From the NCBI RefSeq assembly GCF_963666145.1, contig NZ_OY762614.1, positions 496,001 to 560,000 of the forward strand: 64,000 bases of DNA. Reading direction: 5' to 3'. Source of the stretch: an uncultured Desulfobacter sp. Its GTDB lineage: Bacteria > Desulfobacterota > Desulfobacteria > Desulfobacterales > Desulfobacteraceae. Made by a program: the position numbers and the translations under genes. The notes beneath the pieces were generated by a model. The model did not search any database. It was not told where the DNA came from and saw only the letters and a program-made list of their open reading frames with translations. Within the stretch, counting starts at the first letter, position 1, and each line of letters opens with the position of its first letter. This document shows positions 43,215 to 50,525 of the stretch, one piece after another.

Positions 43215-44350
43215 TCTAATGTCTCCTGTTTTTCAAAAATCGGGTATGATCCCAATACCTTTAAGTAAAGCGCCTGGCTTCGAATCTGCTCAATGGTTTG
43301 AAATACGATTTCGTCCTGGATGTGCCCTTCAATATCCATAAAAAAATGATAGCTCCAGTTATAATGGCGGGTAGGCCGGGATTCCAGTTTAACCATATTC
43401 AGACCGGATCGATTAACCGGTGAAAGCGCCCTAAAAAGTGCACCCGGCGTATGGTTCGTGGCAAACATGATGGATGTTTTATCATTCCCTGTTCTTGCCG
43501 GACGATCTCCGCCGACCACAAGAAACCGGGTAATATTGCCGGCACGGTCCTGTATTTTTGATGCCACCGGCAAAAGGTTATAAAAATGAGCGGCCTTGCC
43601 CGAAGCAATGGCGGCAATCTGTTCATCCTTAGAGGCCAGCAGCGCCGCATTGGATGTGGACGTGGTCTCCATGACTATGGCATGGGGCAGATGTTTCTTC
43701 AACCAATTTTTGCACTGGGCAATGGCCTGGGGATGTGAGTAAACGGTTTTCACATCCTTAAGATCCCCTGAGATGGATAACAGATCGTGGGAAACGGGCT
43801 CATAATGCTCTGCCGTAATTTCAATATCAAATTCAGCGAACAGATCAAGGGTGGAATTGACAGCCCCTTCAATGGAGTTTTCAACGGGAACAATGCCGAA
43901 ATGCAGATCTTTTCGTTCAAGATTATTGAAAATATCAAAAAAACCGGGCTGTTCTACAAATTGTCCGCAGTGGTTGAAATAATGAAGTGCCGCAATATGG
44001 GAATGACTGGCCACGGGGCCTAAAAAACCAATGGTCCTGGGCCTCTGGATTTCTCGTGTTGCCGTGATGATAACGTTGAAAAGATACTGGATCAGGCTTT
44101 CGTCCGCAGGACCGGGATTCAGCTTAAAAAGCCGTTCGATCACCATGCGTTCCCGGGTGCGGTCCAGCACCTGACTGCCCTCTTGCTTTTTGATCTCCCC
44201 GACTTTTTTACCAATCTCAAGGCGTTGATTGATCAATTCAAGAATTTGCACATCAATGCGGTCAATCTCATCACGAAGCGGCGACAGTGCAGAGGTGCTG
44301 TCACCTTTCTGCTTTTGCTTATCTTGATTTTGGGTCTCACGGTCTGTCAT
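43211..44350 (-). CDS. pheA: Bifunctional chorismate mutase / prephenate dehydratase
   Basis: A 379-residue P-protein converting chorismate through prephenate to phenylpyruvate. Residues ~22-110 are an AroQ chorismate mutase (LRDEIDRIDVQILELINQR). Residues ~113-290 are prephenate dehydratase, with GPVASHSH and the NITRFLVVG catalytic Thr-Arg-Phe motif. The C-terminal ACT domain (about 300-375) keeps GALFRAL and the ESRP Phe-binding motif, so allosteric inhibition by Phe is expected. AAGGA precedes the ATG. Upstream lie a Phe-rich leader peptide and a terminator, so transcription is also likely attenuated. Confidence 0.97.
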   Translation of the reverse strand: MTDRETQNQDKQKQKGDSTSALSPLRDEIDRIDVQILELINQRLEIGKKVGEIKKQEGSQVLDRTRERMVIERLFKLNPGPADESLIQYLFNVIITATREIQRPRTIGFLGPVASHSHIAALHYFNHCGQFVEQPGFFDIFNNLERKDLHFGIVPVENSIEGAVNSTLDLFAEFDIEITAEHYEPVSHDLLSISGDLKDVKTVYSHPQAIAQCKNWLKKHLPHAIVMETTSTSNAALLASKDEQIAAIASGKAAHFYNLLPVASKIQDRAGNITRFLVVGGDRPARTGNDKTSIMFATNHTPGALFRALSPVNRSGLNMVKLESRPTRHYNWSYHFFMDIEGHIQDEIVFQTIEQIRSQALYLKVLGSYPIFEKQETLE

Positions 44351-44381
44351 GTTAATTTCCTTTTTATAATCAGCTAAAAAT

Positions 44382-44419
44382 AAAAAAAACCGCCTCAGGC
44401 CTTGCCTGCTGCGGTTTTT
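44382..44419 (-). terminator. Attenuator terminator of pheA operon
   Basis: In the minus-strand RNA, AAAACCGC-AG-CAGGC pairs with GCCTG-AG-GCGGTTTT across a 3-nt loop (44419-44386, with a 2x2 internal loop), followed by an uninterrupted U-tract (44389-44382). It lies between the leader peptide and pheA. Its 5' arm (GCAGGC) can alternatively pair with GCCTGC near 44466-44461 at the end of the leader peptide. Confidence 0.9.
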
Positions 44420-44446
44420 GTGATTTTAGTTATATTTATGGAAAAA

Positions 44447-44524
44447 TCAGTAGTCCACAGGCAGGCTGTCCTTTCTATAAAATCGAGTGCTAAAATAAAA
44501 ATTTTTGCTGAAGCTAAAAATCAT
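44447..44524 (-). CDS. pheA operon leader peptide
   Basis: A 25-codon open frame, ATG at 44524 and TGA at 44447-44449, beginning MIFSFSKNFYFSTRFY: five Phe and two Tyr in the first 16 residues, with a third Tyr at the end. It is placed between a promoter candidate and the terminator ahead of pheA, in the manner of the E. coli pheL leader. Ribosome stalling at Phe codons would free the region after them to form an antiterminator. The upstream ribosome binding site (AAAGGG) is rather far, about 12 nt, which is the weakest point. Confidence 0.82.
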   Translation of the reverse strand: MIFSFSKNFYFSTRFYRKDSLPVDY

Positions 44525-44651
44525 CGAACTATATTTTCCCTTTAAAAGCAGTCTGTGCAGGCAACACAAAATTTTTTAACTGTCGTTGTAACCCAAGCCT
44601 GAATGTTGCTAAACCCAATCGGTCCATGGTTGTCATATATTTTGTTGGAAC

Positions 44652-44678
44652 TCTATACGCCCGGCCTGGTTCTGTCAA
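44652..44678 (-). promoter_or_regulatory. Candidate promoter of pheA leader
   Basis: On the minus strand, TTGACA (44678-44673) with a 15-nt spacer to TATAGA (44657-44652), about 130 nt upstream of the leader-peptide ATG. The spacer is short, so confidence is moderate. Confidence 0.45.
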
Positions 44679-44702
44679 TAATATTTCAATATACAATGAT
44701 TA

Positions 44703-45959
44703 TCAGGCCTCGTCGGCCGGTTTAATAATAAACGATTGAATCCGGTTACCGTCCATGTCTTTTACGGTAAAGGTCCAGTTATTCATACGGACGGACTCCC
44801 CGGGGTTGGGAATACGCTCAACAAGTTCCAGGAAAAATCCCGAAACCGTATCGTAATTGACCGATTCCGGAATACCCAGATTCAGCTCTTTGTTGACGTG
44901 GTAGATATCTGTTTTTCCCGCTACCAGCCATTTATTCCCTTTAATCTGGACAATGTCCGGTGTATTTTTATCCGATTCGTCGGCAATTTCACCAAAAATT
45001 TCTTCAACCACATCCTCAAGGGTTACGATGCCGGACACACCGCCGTACTCATCAACCACAACCGCCATATGACTCTTTTTTGCCTTAAAGGCTTTGAGCA
45101 GTGAATCCAATTTTTTTGATTCGGGGATAAAATACGGCTTTTTCATAATCGATTTGACATCAAGACCTTCCGGGGGGGTCTTGCACCCATTTTTTTCCAG
45201 GTATTTGGAAAACAGATCCTTGATATGCAAAATGCCGACAATGTTATCAATGGTATCTTCAATCACCGGGATACGTGAAAATCCTGTTTTTAAAACCTTT
45301 GGAATGTCCAGACCTTCGGCGGCATCCACCACAAACATGTCGGCTCGGGGTGTCATAATTTCCGAGCAATAGGTGTCGTCAAACTCAAAGATATTGGTGA
45401 TGTATTCCATCTCTTCTTCTTTGATCTCCCCTTCTCCTTCCACCACTTCCACCATGGTCATCAACTCATCCTCGGTGACGGTATCCTGGGAATTATCTAT
45501 CATGCCGTGCAGTTTAGGTATGAAGTTAAGCACGAAAATCAAAGGCCATAGAATTTTGGACAACCAGTACACGGGATATATGACGGCCCTTGCGACCACC
45601 ACATTGTTATGGTTGGCAAAGGATTTTGGAAAAATTTCCCCGAACACAAGAATCAGAAGCGTCATGGTACCGGTGGCAATCCCCACGGCATTGGACTCAA
45701 ATTGGGAGATGGCAAGGGAAGTGGCAAGAGAAGATGCGCCGATATTGACCAGGTTATTTCCGATGAGAATGGTGGTCAAAAGGGTGTGGGAGTCTTCCTT
45801 CATCTCCAGGATAAGCCGGCCTGAATTTGAACCGTCTTTAGAAATATGAAAGGCTTTGACCCGTGAGATGGAAAAAAGCGCTGTTTCGGACATGGAAAAA
45901 AAACCGGATAAAAAAAGACAGATACACAACAAGGTCACTTCAATAGTCATAACCTGCAA
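44703..45959 (-). CDS. CNNM/CorC-type membrane protein (DUF21, CBS pair, CorC_HlyC)
   Basis: A 418-residue protein. N-terminal DUF21/CNNM membrane domain (about 1-190, FLSGFFSMSETALFSISR, then three further hydrophobic segments) is followed by two CBS domains (about 205-335: IMTPRADMF, HMAVVVDEYGGVSGIVTLED) and a C-terminal CorC_HlyC domain (about 345-415). Family members are linked to Mg2+/Co2+ efflux or homeostasis, often loosely called hemolysins. The start could be TTG 45959 (AGGA 4-5 nt upstream) or ATG 45950; the former is used here. It follows lpxB on the same strand after 61 nt. Confidence 0.9.
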   Translation of the reverse strand: MQVMTIEVTLLCICLFLSGFFSMSETALFSISRVKAFHISKDGSNSGRLILEMKEDSHTLLTTILIGNNLVNIGASSLATSLAISQFESNAVGIATGTMTLLILVFGEIFPKSFANHNNVVVARAVIYPVYWLSKILWPLIFVLNFIPKLHGMIDNSQDTVTEDELMTMVEVVEGEGEIKEEEMEYITNIFEFDDTYCSEIMTPRADMFVVDAAEGLDIPKVLKTGFSRIPVIEDTIDNIVGILHIKDLFSKYLEKNGCKTPPEGLDVKSIMKKPYFIPESKKLDSLLKAFKAKKSHMAVVVDEYGGVSGIVTLEDVVEEIFGEIADESDKNTPDIVQIKGNKWLVAGKTDIYHVNKELNLGIPESVNYDTVSGFFLELVERIPNPGESVRMNNWTFTVKDMDGNRIQSFIIKPADEA

Positions 45960-46020
45960 TATTTCCTAATAATTTATTATCTTATAAGATGGATAATTTA
46001 ATCGTTTTTGTCTGAATATG

Positions 46021-47187
46021 TCAAACAACGTTTTTTAAGGCCTCATTTTTGTGGATCAGGTTAAGTACAATGGCTGCGGTACGTTTTGGGGCACCCGGCA
46101 GCCCTAATCGCCTGCGGACTTGATGAAGCTGCTGTTTATGATGTTCAAGTTCAGGCAGCATGGATGATACGGTTTCACTGATGGTTTCGGCATTGGCATT
46201 GTCCTGGATCAGCTCTGGCATCACCTGGCTTCCGACGATCAGATTGGCAAGCCCGATGTATTTGGCCTTCACAAGCAGTCGTGCAAGCCGGTAGGCCACA
46301 CCGGACATTTTATATATAATGACCGTGGGCACAAGATTTAACGCCGCTTCCAGCGTGACAGTGCCCGATGCGGCAATCAAAAGGTCAGCCCGGTCAAAAA
46401 TCTGTTTTGGCCGGCCTGTTATAATCCGGAACAAATCACTGCTTGGGTGGTCAGAAACAATTTGTCTGATGCGATTTTCATGCTGGGTAATGCCCGAGGA
46501 AACCAAAAATCTCAAACGAAGATCTCTTTTGGCAAGCATGGCGGCGGAATCCAGCATCACAGGAAGCAGTTTATCAATTTCAGCAGACCGGGATCCCGGA
46601 AGCAGTCCGATCACCATATCATTCGCCTGCGCTTCTTTATTAGGCGTATTTAAGGTCGGCAGACTTGGGGGGTATTCATCCACCAGGGGATTTCCCACAT
46701 AGGTGGAACAAATTTTTCTGGATTTATAAATGGGAATTTCAAAGGGGAAAATCAGAGCTACGTGGTCGATAACCGTTGCAATGGTGTCCAGGCGCTTGGC
46801 ATTCCAGGCCCAGACCTTTGGCGCGATATAATAACAGATGGGAATATTATAATGCTGTTTGATAAAGCCTGCGGTTTTCAGATTAAAGCCCGGGTAATCA
46901 ATGAGCACAACCGCATCAGGCGGATCTGTTTTTAATCGTCGCTTAACCAGACAAAAGGCCTGTTTGATGGTGCCCAACTGCCGGATCACCTGCACAAGCC
47001 CCATGGCAGACAGCTTATCTATGGGGAAAAAAATGTCTGCGCCCTGATCGGCCATGGCTTTACCACCGATTCCGCTGATCCGGATACCGGGGCAAAGTTG
47101 TTTTAGAGACCCCACCAGGGCGCCACCGTGGAAATCACCGGAGGGTTCACCGGCAAGGATCATGACATGCCGGGGCCGTTCAGTCAT
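46021..47187 (-). CDS. lpxB: Lipid-A-disaccharide synthase
   Basis: About 388 residues. The N-terminal ILAGEPSGDFHGGAL is the family signature; VLIDYPGFNLK, YYIAPKVWAWNAKR and GLLPGSRSAEI follow. LpxB joins UDP-diacylglucosamine and lipid X in lipid A synthesis at the inner membrane. The start ATG at 47187 overlaps the lpxI stop by 8 nt; upstream in-frame starts at 47196 and 47202 are possible. It is the last of the lpxD-lpxA-lpxI-lpxB set. Confidence 0.96.
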   Translation of the reverse strand: MTERPRHVMILAGEPSGDFHGGALVGSLKQLCPGIRISGIGGKAMADQGADIFFPIDKLSAMGLVQVIRQLGTIKQAFCLVKRRLKTDPPDAVVLIDYPGFNLKTAGFIKQHYNIPICYYIAPKVWAWNAKRLDTIATVIDHVALIFPFEIPIYKSRKICSTYVGNPLVDEYPPSLPTLNTPNKEAQANDMVIGLLPGSRSAEIDKLLPVMLDSAAMLAKRDLRLRFLVSSGITQHENRIRQIVSDHPSSDLFRIITGRPKQIFDRADLLIAASGTVTLEAALNLVPTVIIYKMSGVAYRLARLLVKAKYIGLANLIVGSQVMPELIQDNANAETISETVSSMLPELEHHKQQLHQVRRRLGLPGAPKRTAAIVLNLIHKNEALKNVV

Positions 47188-48031
47188 GGATCTCATCCCC
47201 ACTCACAGCGGTGATGCAGATATTGTATTGGTTTGCCAGGGCGATCATTTTTTCACGGTCAAAGGAGAGTGACTTGCCCGCTTCAAGCACCAGCACAGTT
47301 ACCCCTGATCGGTGCATGGTTTCAATGGTGGTACATCCGGATGACGGCAGATCAAATCGTAAATCCTGGTTGGGTTTGGATAATTTAACCACCGTGGCAC
47401 CGTTGCCCCGGCTCAGGCGCCCGCCCCGTTCTATGGTGGCATCGGTGCCGTCAATGGCTTCCACGGCAAGCACTGTCCCATTGGAAATAACCAAGCATTG
47501 GCCTATATCAAGACGGCCGACGGCCTTGGCAAGCTTCCAGCCCTGCTGGATATCTTTTTTTTCCGCTTTGTCGGGCTTGCGTTTTGTCCAGCATCCTTGG
47601 GGGCTGATCAGTTCAGGTAAAAGAAAGGTGGAGGGCACCAGGGTAATGCCGTGCTTTTCCAAAAGATCCGCAAAGGAGGAAAGGACATTGTCATCGTGGG
47701 TGCCTGCGGTTTTAGCAATAAAGGCAAGGGCTTTAAAATCCGGCCTGATATCTTTAAAAATATTGGCCTTGCTGATGGAACCCATGAGAAGTGCCCGGGT
47801 GACACCATGGGATTTAAAATAACGAATCAGTTTGTTCAGCTGGCCAAGATAGAGCCATTCAAACCGGTGGGTCTGTTGGGCAAGTTCGGGGTCGGTTTCA
47901 CTGCGGAACCCGACCCCAATTACTTTATAGCCGTTTGCACGCGCTTTTTGGGTGAAAAGCAGCGGAAACTGTCCGCCGCCGGCAATCAGGCCGATGTTGG
48001 AAGCGCAACTATTGCCTTCGGAATCGTTCAT
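47180..48031 (-). CDS. lpxI: UDP-2,3-diacylglucosamine pyrophosphatase LpxI
   Basis: A 283-residue LpxI (formerly DUF1009), the alternative to LpxH in many alphaproteobacteria and Desulfobacterota. It hydrolyses UDP-2,3-diacylglucosamine to lipid X. Seen are IGLIAGGGQFPLLF at the N-terminus, MGSISKANIF, TAGTHDDNVL and the C-terminal RFDLPSSGCTTIETM. It sits between lpxA and lpxB and overlaps lpxB by 8 nt, fitting the missing LpxH step exactly. Confidence 0.95.
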   Translation of the reverse strand: MNDSEGNSCASNIGLIAGGGQFPLLFTQKARANGYKVIGVGFRSETDPELAQQTHRFEWLYLGQLNKLIRYFKSHGVTRALLMGSISKANIFKDIRPDFKALAFIAKTAGTHDDNVLSSFADLLEKHGITLVPSTFLLPELISPQGCWTKRKPDKAEKKDIQQGWKLAKAVGRLDIGQCLVISNGTVLAVEAIDGTDATIERGGRLSRGNGATVVKLSKPNQDLRFDLPSSGCTTIETMHRSGVTVLVLEAGKSLSFDREKMIALANQYNICITAVSGDEIHD

Positions 48032-48036
48032 GAATG

Positions 48037-48828
48037 CTAACGTGTCACCCCGCGATTGGAATTTTTTATAAATTCAGAAAAGCTGACAACCTCAGGAAGC
48101 TGTTCAACTTCTGCTTTGGTTCTTTCCACGGCCTGGGTCACGGTCAAACCGATCCGGAAAAATATCCGGTAGGCTTTTTTTAACTGGCGAAGGGTCGACG
48201 CTTCAAAATTATGGCGCTTTAGGCCGACATTATTCAGGCCGTGTAACGTGGCCCTGTCGCCTGCGGCAATGACAAAGGGCGGGATATCTTTTACCACGGC
48301 GGATTTGCCGCCGATATAGGCATAGTCTCCGATTTTCACAAATTGGTGAATGGCCACAAGGCCGCCCACCGTAGCATAATCTCCGATTTCAATGTGCCCG
48401 GCCAACGTTGAGTTATTGGCAAGAATCACACCTTTACCGGTTTTACAGTCATGGGCAATGTGGGTATATGCCATCAGATAATTTTCTTCACCCACCGCGG
48501 TCAAACCGCCGCCAAACCCTGTCCCCCTGTTGATCGTGACAAATTCACGGATAATGGATCCCCGACCTATGGTCAGATAGGTGGTCTCGCCGTGAAATTT
48601 AAGGTCCTGGGGGGCACCGCCAATGGAGGCATACTGAAAAATATTACAGTCCGGACCGATGGTGACATGTTCATCAATGGTGCAATAAGGGCCAATGGTT
48701 GTACCGGCACCGATGGTCACATCGCCTTTAACAATGGAATACGGGCCAATGGTGACATTTTCTTCTATTTTGGCGGATGAATCGATAATTGCCGTTGGAT
48801 GAATGGGTTGAATGGGTGGTTGGGTCAT
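48037..48828 (-). CDS. lpxA: UDP-N-acetylglucosamine acyltransferase
   Basis: A 263-residue left-handed beta-helix acyltransferase with about ten hexapeptide turns (VTIGPY, VTIGAG, TTIGPY). The catalytic His lies in YTHIAHDC near 125, and IGGAPQDLKF is the LpxA signature. A C-terminal helical domain (about 195-255) completes the family length. It catalyses the first lipid A step. Its start overlaps the lpxD stop by 4 nt. No fabZ lies between lpxD and lpxA, unlike in many Gram-negatives. Confidence 0.96.
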   Translation of the reverse strand: MTQPPIQPIHPTAIIDSSAKIEENVTIGPYSIVKGDVTIGAGTTIGPYCTIDEHVTIGPDCNIFQYASIGGAPQDLKFHGETTYLTIGRGSIIREFVTINRGTGFGGGLTAVGEENYLMAYTHIAHDCKTGKGVILANNSTLAGHIEIGDYATVGGLVAIHQFVKIGDYAYIGGKSAVVKDIPPFVIAAGDRATLHGLNNVGLKRHNFEASTLRQLKKAYRIFFRIGLTVTQAVERTKAEVEQLPEVVSFSEFIKNSNRGVTR

Positions 48829-49862
48829 GATTTCTCCGTCCGGTTGCTTTCCAGATTTTTTAATCGTTTTTCAAGGGAAAGCAACTGTGTTCTTAAACTG
48901 GGTAGCCGGGGTATGATGCGGGCCACTTTCAGCCAAATGTTATGGGGCATATGGGGGATGCCTGAAACAATCTGGCCCGGGGCAACATTTGCGCTGACAC
49001 CGGCATAGGGACCGACAATTGCCCCGTCACCGATTTCAAGATGACCGGAGACCCCCGCTTTGCCTGCAATGATGACGTTTTTGCCGATGGTGGTGCTGCC
49101 GGCAATACCCACCTGGGCCACCACCAGTGTATTATCCCCGATTTTAACATTGTGGGCAATATGGACCTGGTTGTCCGTTTTCACGCCGTTTCCGATGCGT
49201 GTTATGCCCAAGGTTCCTCTGTCAATGGTATTGCAGGCGCCGATTTCACAGCCGTCACCAATATGGACGTACCCTGTATGTACCAGCTTGGCATGGGCTT
49301 CACCATCCTGAACAAATCCGAATCCATCAGAGCCGATGACACTATTGGGATGGATAATGGACTGTTTGCCAATCTGTGTTTTATCTACGATGGTGACATT
49401 CGGGCTGATCCGGCAGGCGTCATTGATCCGGCACTGTTTGCCGATCACCGTATTGGCCATGATATGGACACCGCTGCCGATGATACATCCCGGCCCGATG
49501 CTGACATGGGCGTCAATGCGTGTGCCGTCCCCAATAACACAATCATCTGCAATAACAGCAGAGGGGTGAATAAATGCATTCAGCGACTCTGCCGGCATGA
49601 GGTGCTCAACGACTTTAAAAAAAGCAAGTTTAGGATTATCCGTGCAAAGCAGCGTTATACCTGACACCGCAGGGGCTTCATTAGGTACAATGATAATACC
49701 GGCGTTTGTTTCATCCAGTCGGGAAAAAAAGGAGTGGTCCACTGCAAAAGTCAGATCCTTAGGTCCGGCATCATCAAAGGAAGAGACCCCGGAAATGGCT
49801 TTGCCCGGATCTCCGTAGACCCGGGCATTGACCATAGCAGCAATTTGGTCTGCAGTAAGCAT
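48825..49862 (-). CDS. lpxD: UDP-3-O-acylglucosamine N-acyltransferase
   Basis: A 345-residue LpxD. The N-terminal uridine-binding domain (about 1-100) precedes a left-handed beta-helix with many hexapeptide repeats and the catalytic His in QVHIAHN near 237, then a C-terminal helix (about 320-345, RLKNLESN). It adds the second acyl chain in lipid A synthesis. It begins 3 nt after the skp stop, in the order bamA-skp-lpxD-lpxA. Confidence 0.96.
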   Translation of the reverse strand: MLTADQIAAMVNARVYGDPGKAISGVSSFDDAGPKDLTFAVDHSFFSRLDETNAGIIIVPNEAPAVSGITLLCTDNPKLAFFKVVEHLMPAESLNAFIHPSAVIADDCVIGDGTRIDAHVSIGPGCIIGSGVHIMANTVIGKQCRINDACRISPNVTIVDKTQIGKQSIIHPNSVIGSDGFGFVQDGEAHAKLVHTGYVHIGDGCEIGACNTIDRGTLGITRIGNGVKTDNQVHIAHNVKIGDNTLVVAQVGIAGSTTIGKNVIIAGKAGVSGHLEIGDGAIVGPYAGVSANVAPGQIVSGIPHMPHNIWLKVARIIPRLPSLRTQLLSLEKRLKNLESNRTEKS

Positions 49863-49865
49863 AAA

Positions 49866-50399
49866 TTACTTTTTCTTCGCGTATGTTGAATTGTACTTTT
49901 TAATTATCTCGTCGGTAAGATCCACCTTGTCTGCAGCATAGATGACACCGGCGACTTTTTGCTCAATAATCAATGTATATCCCTGGGCCTTGCCCAATTC
50001 GTTGGCGATATCAAAGACATCTTTTTGGATTTGGTTCATCCGCTTGTTTTGCAGAATCTTCATCTCCTGGGTATAATCAGCATTCATTTTTTTCAGGTCA
50101 TCTGCCTTGTCCCGCAATTCCCTTTGACGCTCAAGTTTTTTTTCAGCACTAAGCACAAGGGCTTCCCGCTCCAGGGCTGCTGACATGTCTTTAACTTTTT
50201 TCTCCTCGTCCTGGAGTTTTCCCTGGAGCTCGGTCAGTTTAGCCTTGAGGTCTTGTTGCATCACTTTGCCGGCACTGGACTCCTTCAAAATTGTTTCAAA
50301 ACTGACCACACCAATTTTAACTGCATCCGCTGCAAAAGCGCTGCAAGAAAACATTGCGACAATAATCAGAACTGCCGGAACTATAATGCTTTTTTTCAT
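49866..50399 (-). CDS. skp: OmpH/Skp-family periplasmic chaperone
   Basis: A 177-residue protein with a signal peptide (about 1-23, ending AFA) and a long charged helical hairpin (about 45-130) typical of Skp/OmpH, which holds unfolded outer-membrane proteins for BamA. GGAGG precedes the ATG. It lies directly between bamA and lpxD, the usual context for this chaperone. Confidence 0.92.
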   Translation of the reverse strand: MKKSIIVPAVLIIVAMFSCSAFAADAVKIGVVSFETILKESSAGKVMQQDLKAKLTELQGKLQDEEKKVKDMSAALEREALVLSAEKKLERQRELRDKADDLKKMNADYTQEMKILQNKRMNQIQKDVFDIANELGKAQGYTLIIEQKVAGVIYAADKVDLTDEIIKKYNSTYAKKK

Positions 50400-50410
50400 T
50401 TATGCCTCCG

Positions 50411-50464
50411 ATAATAAAATTTTATTATTCGTATAAAAGATCTGTGTTACCCACACAGATCTTT
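50411..50464 (-). promoter_or_regulatory. Hairpin and palindrome between bamA and skp
   Basis: AAAGATCTGTGT (50436-50447) pairs perfectly with ACACAGATCTTT (50453-50464) over a 5-nt loop. An 18-bp perfect palindrome ATAATAAAATTTTATTAT follows at 50411-50428, just before the skp ribosome binding site. On the minus strand the hairpin ends in TTTTA, so it may be a partial terminator or processing site adjusting skp-lpx expression relative to bamA. Confidence 0.6.
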
Positions 50465-50525
50465 CAAACGTTCATTATAGGGTAAATCCTGGGTCTATTC
50501 ATAGAACAGGTCACCCCCCTGTCTG

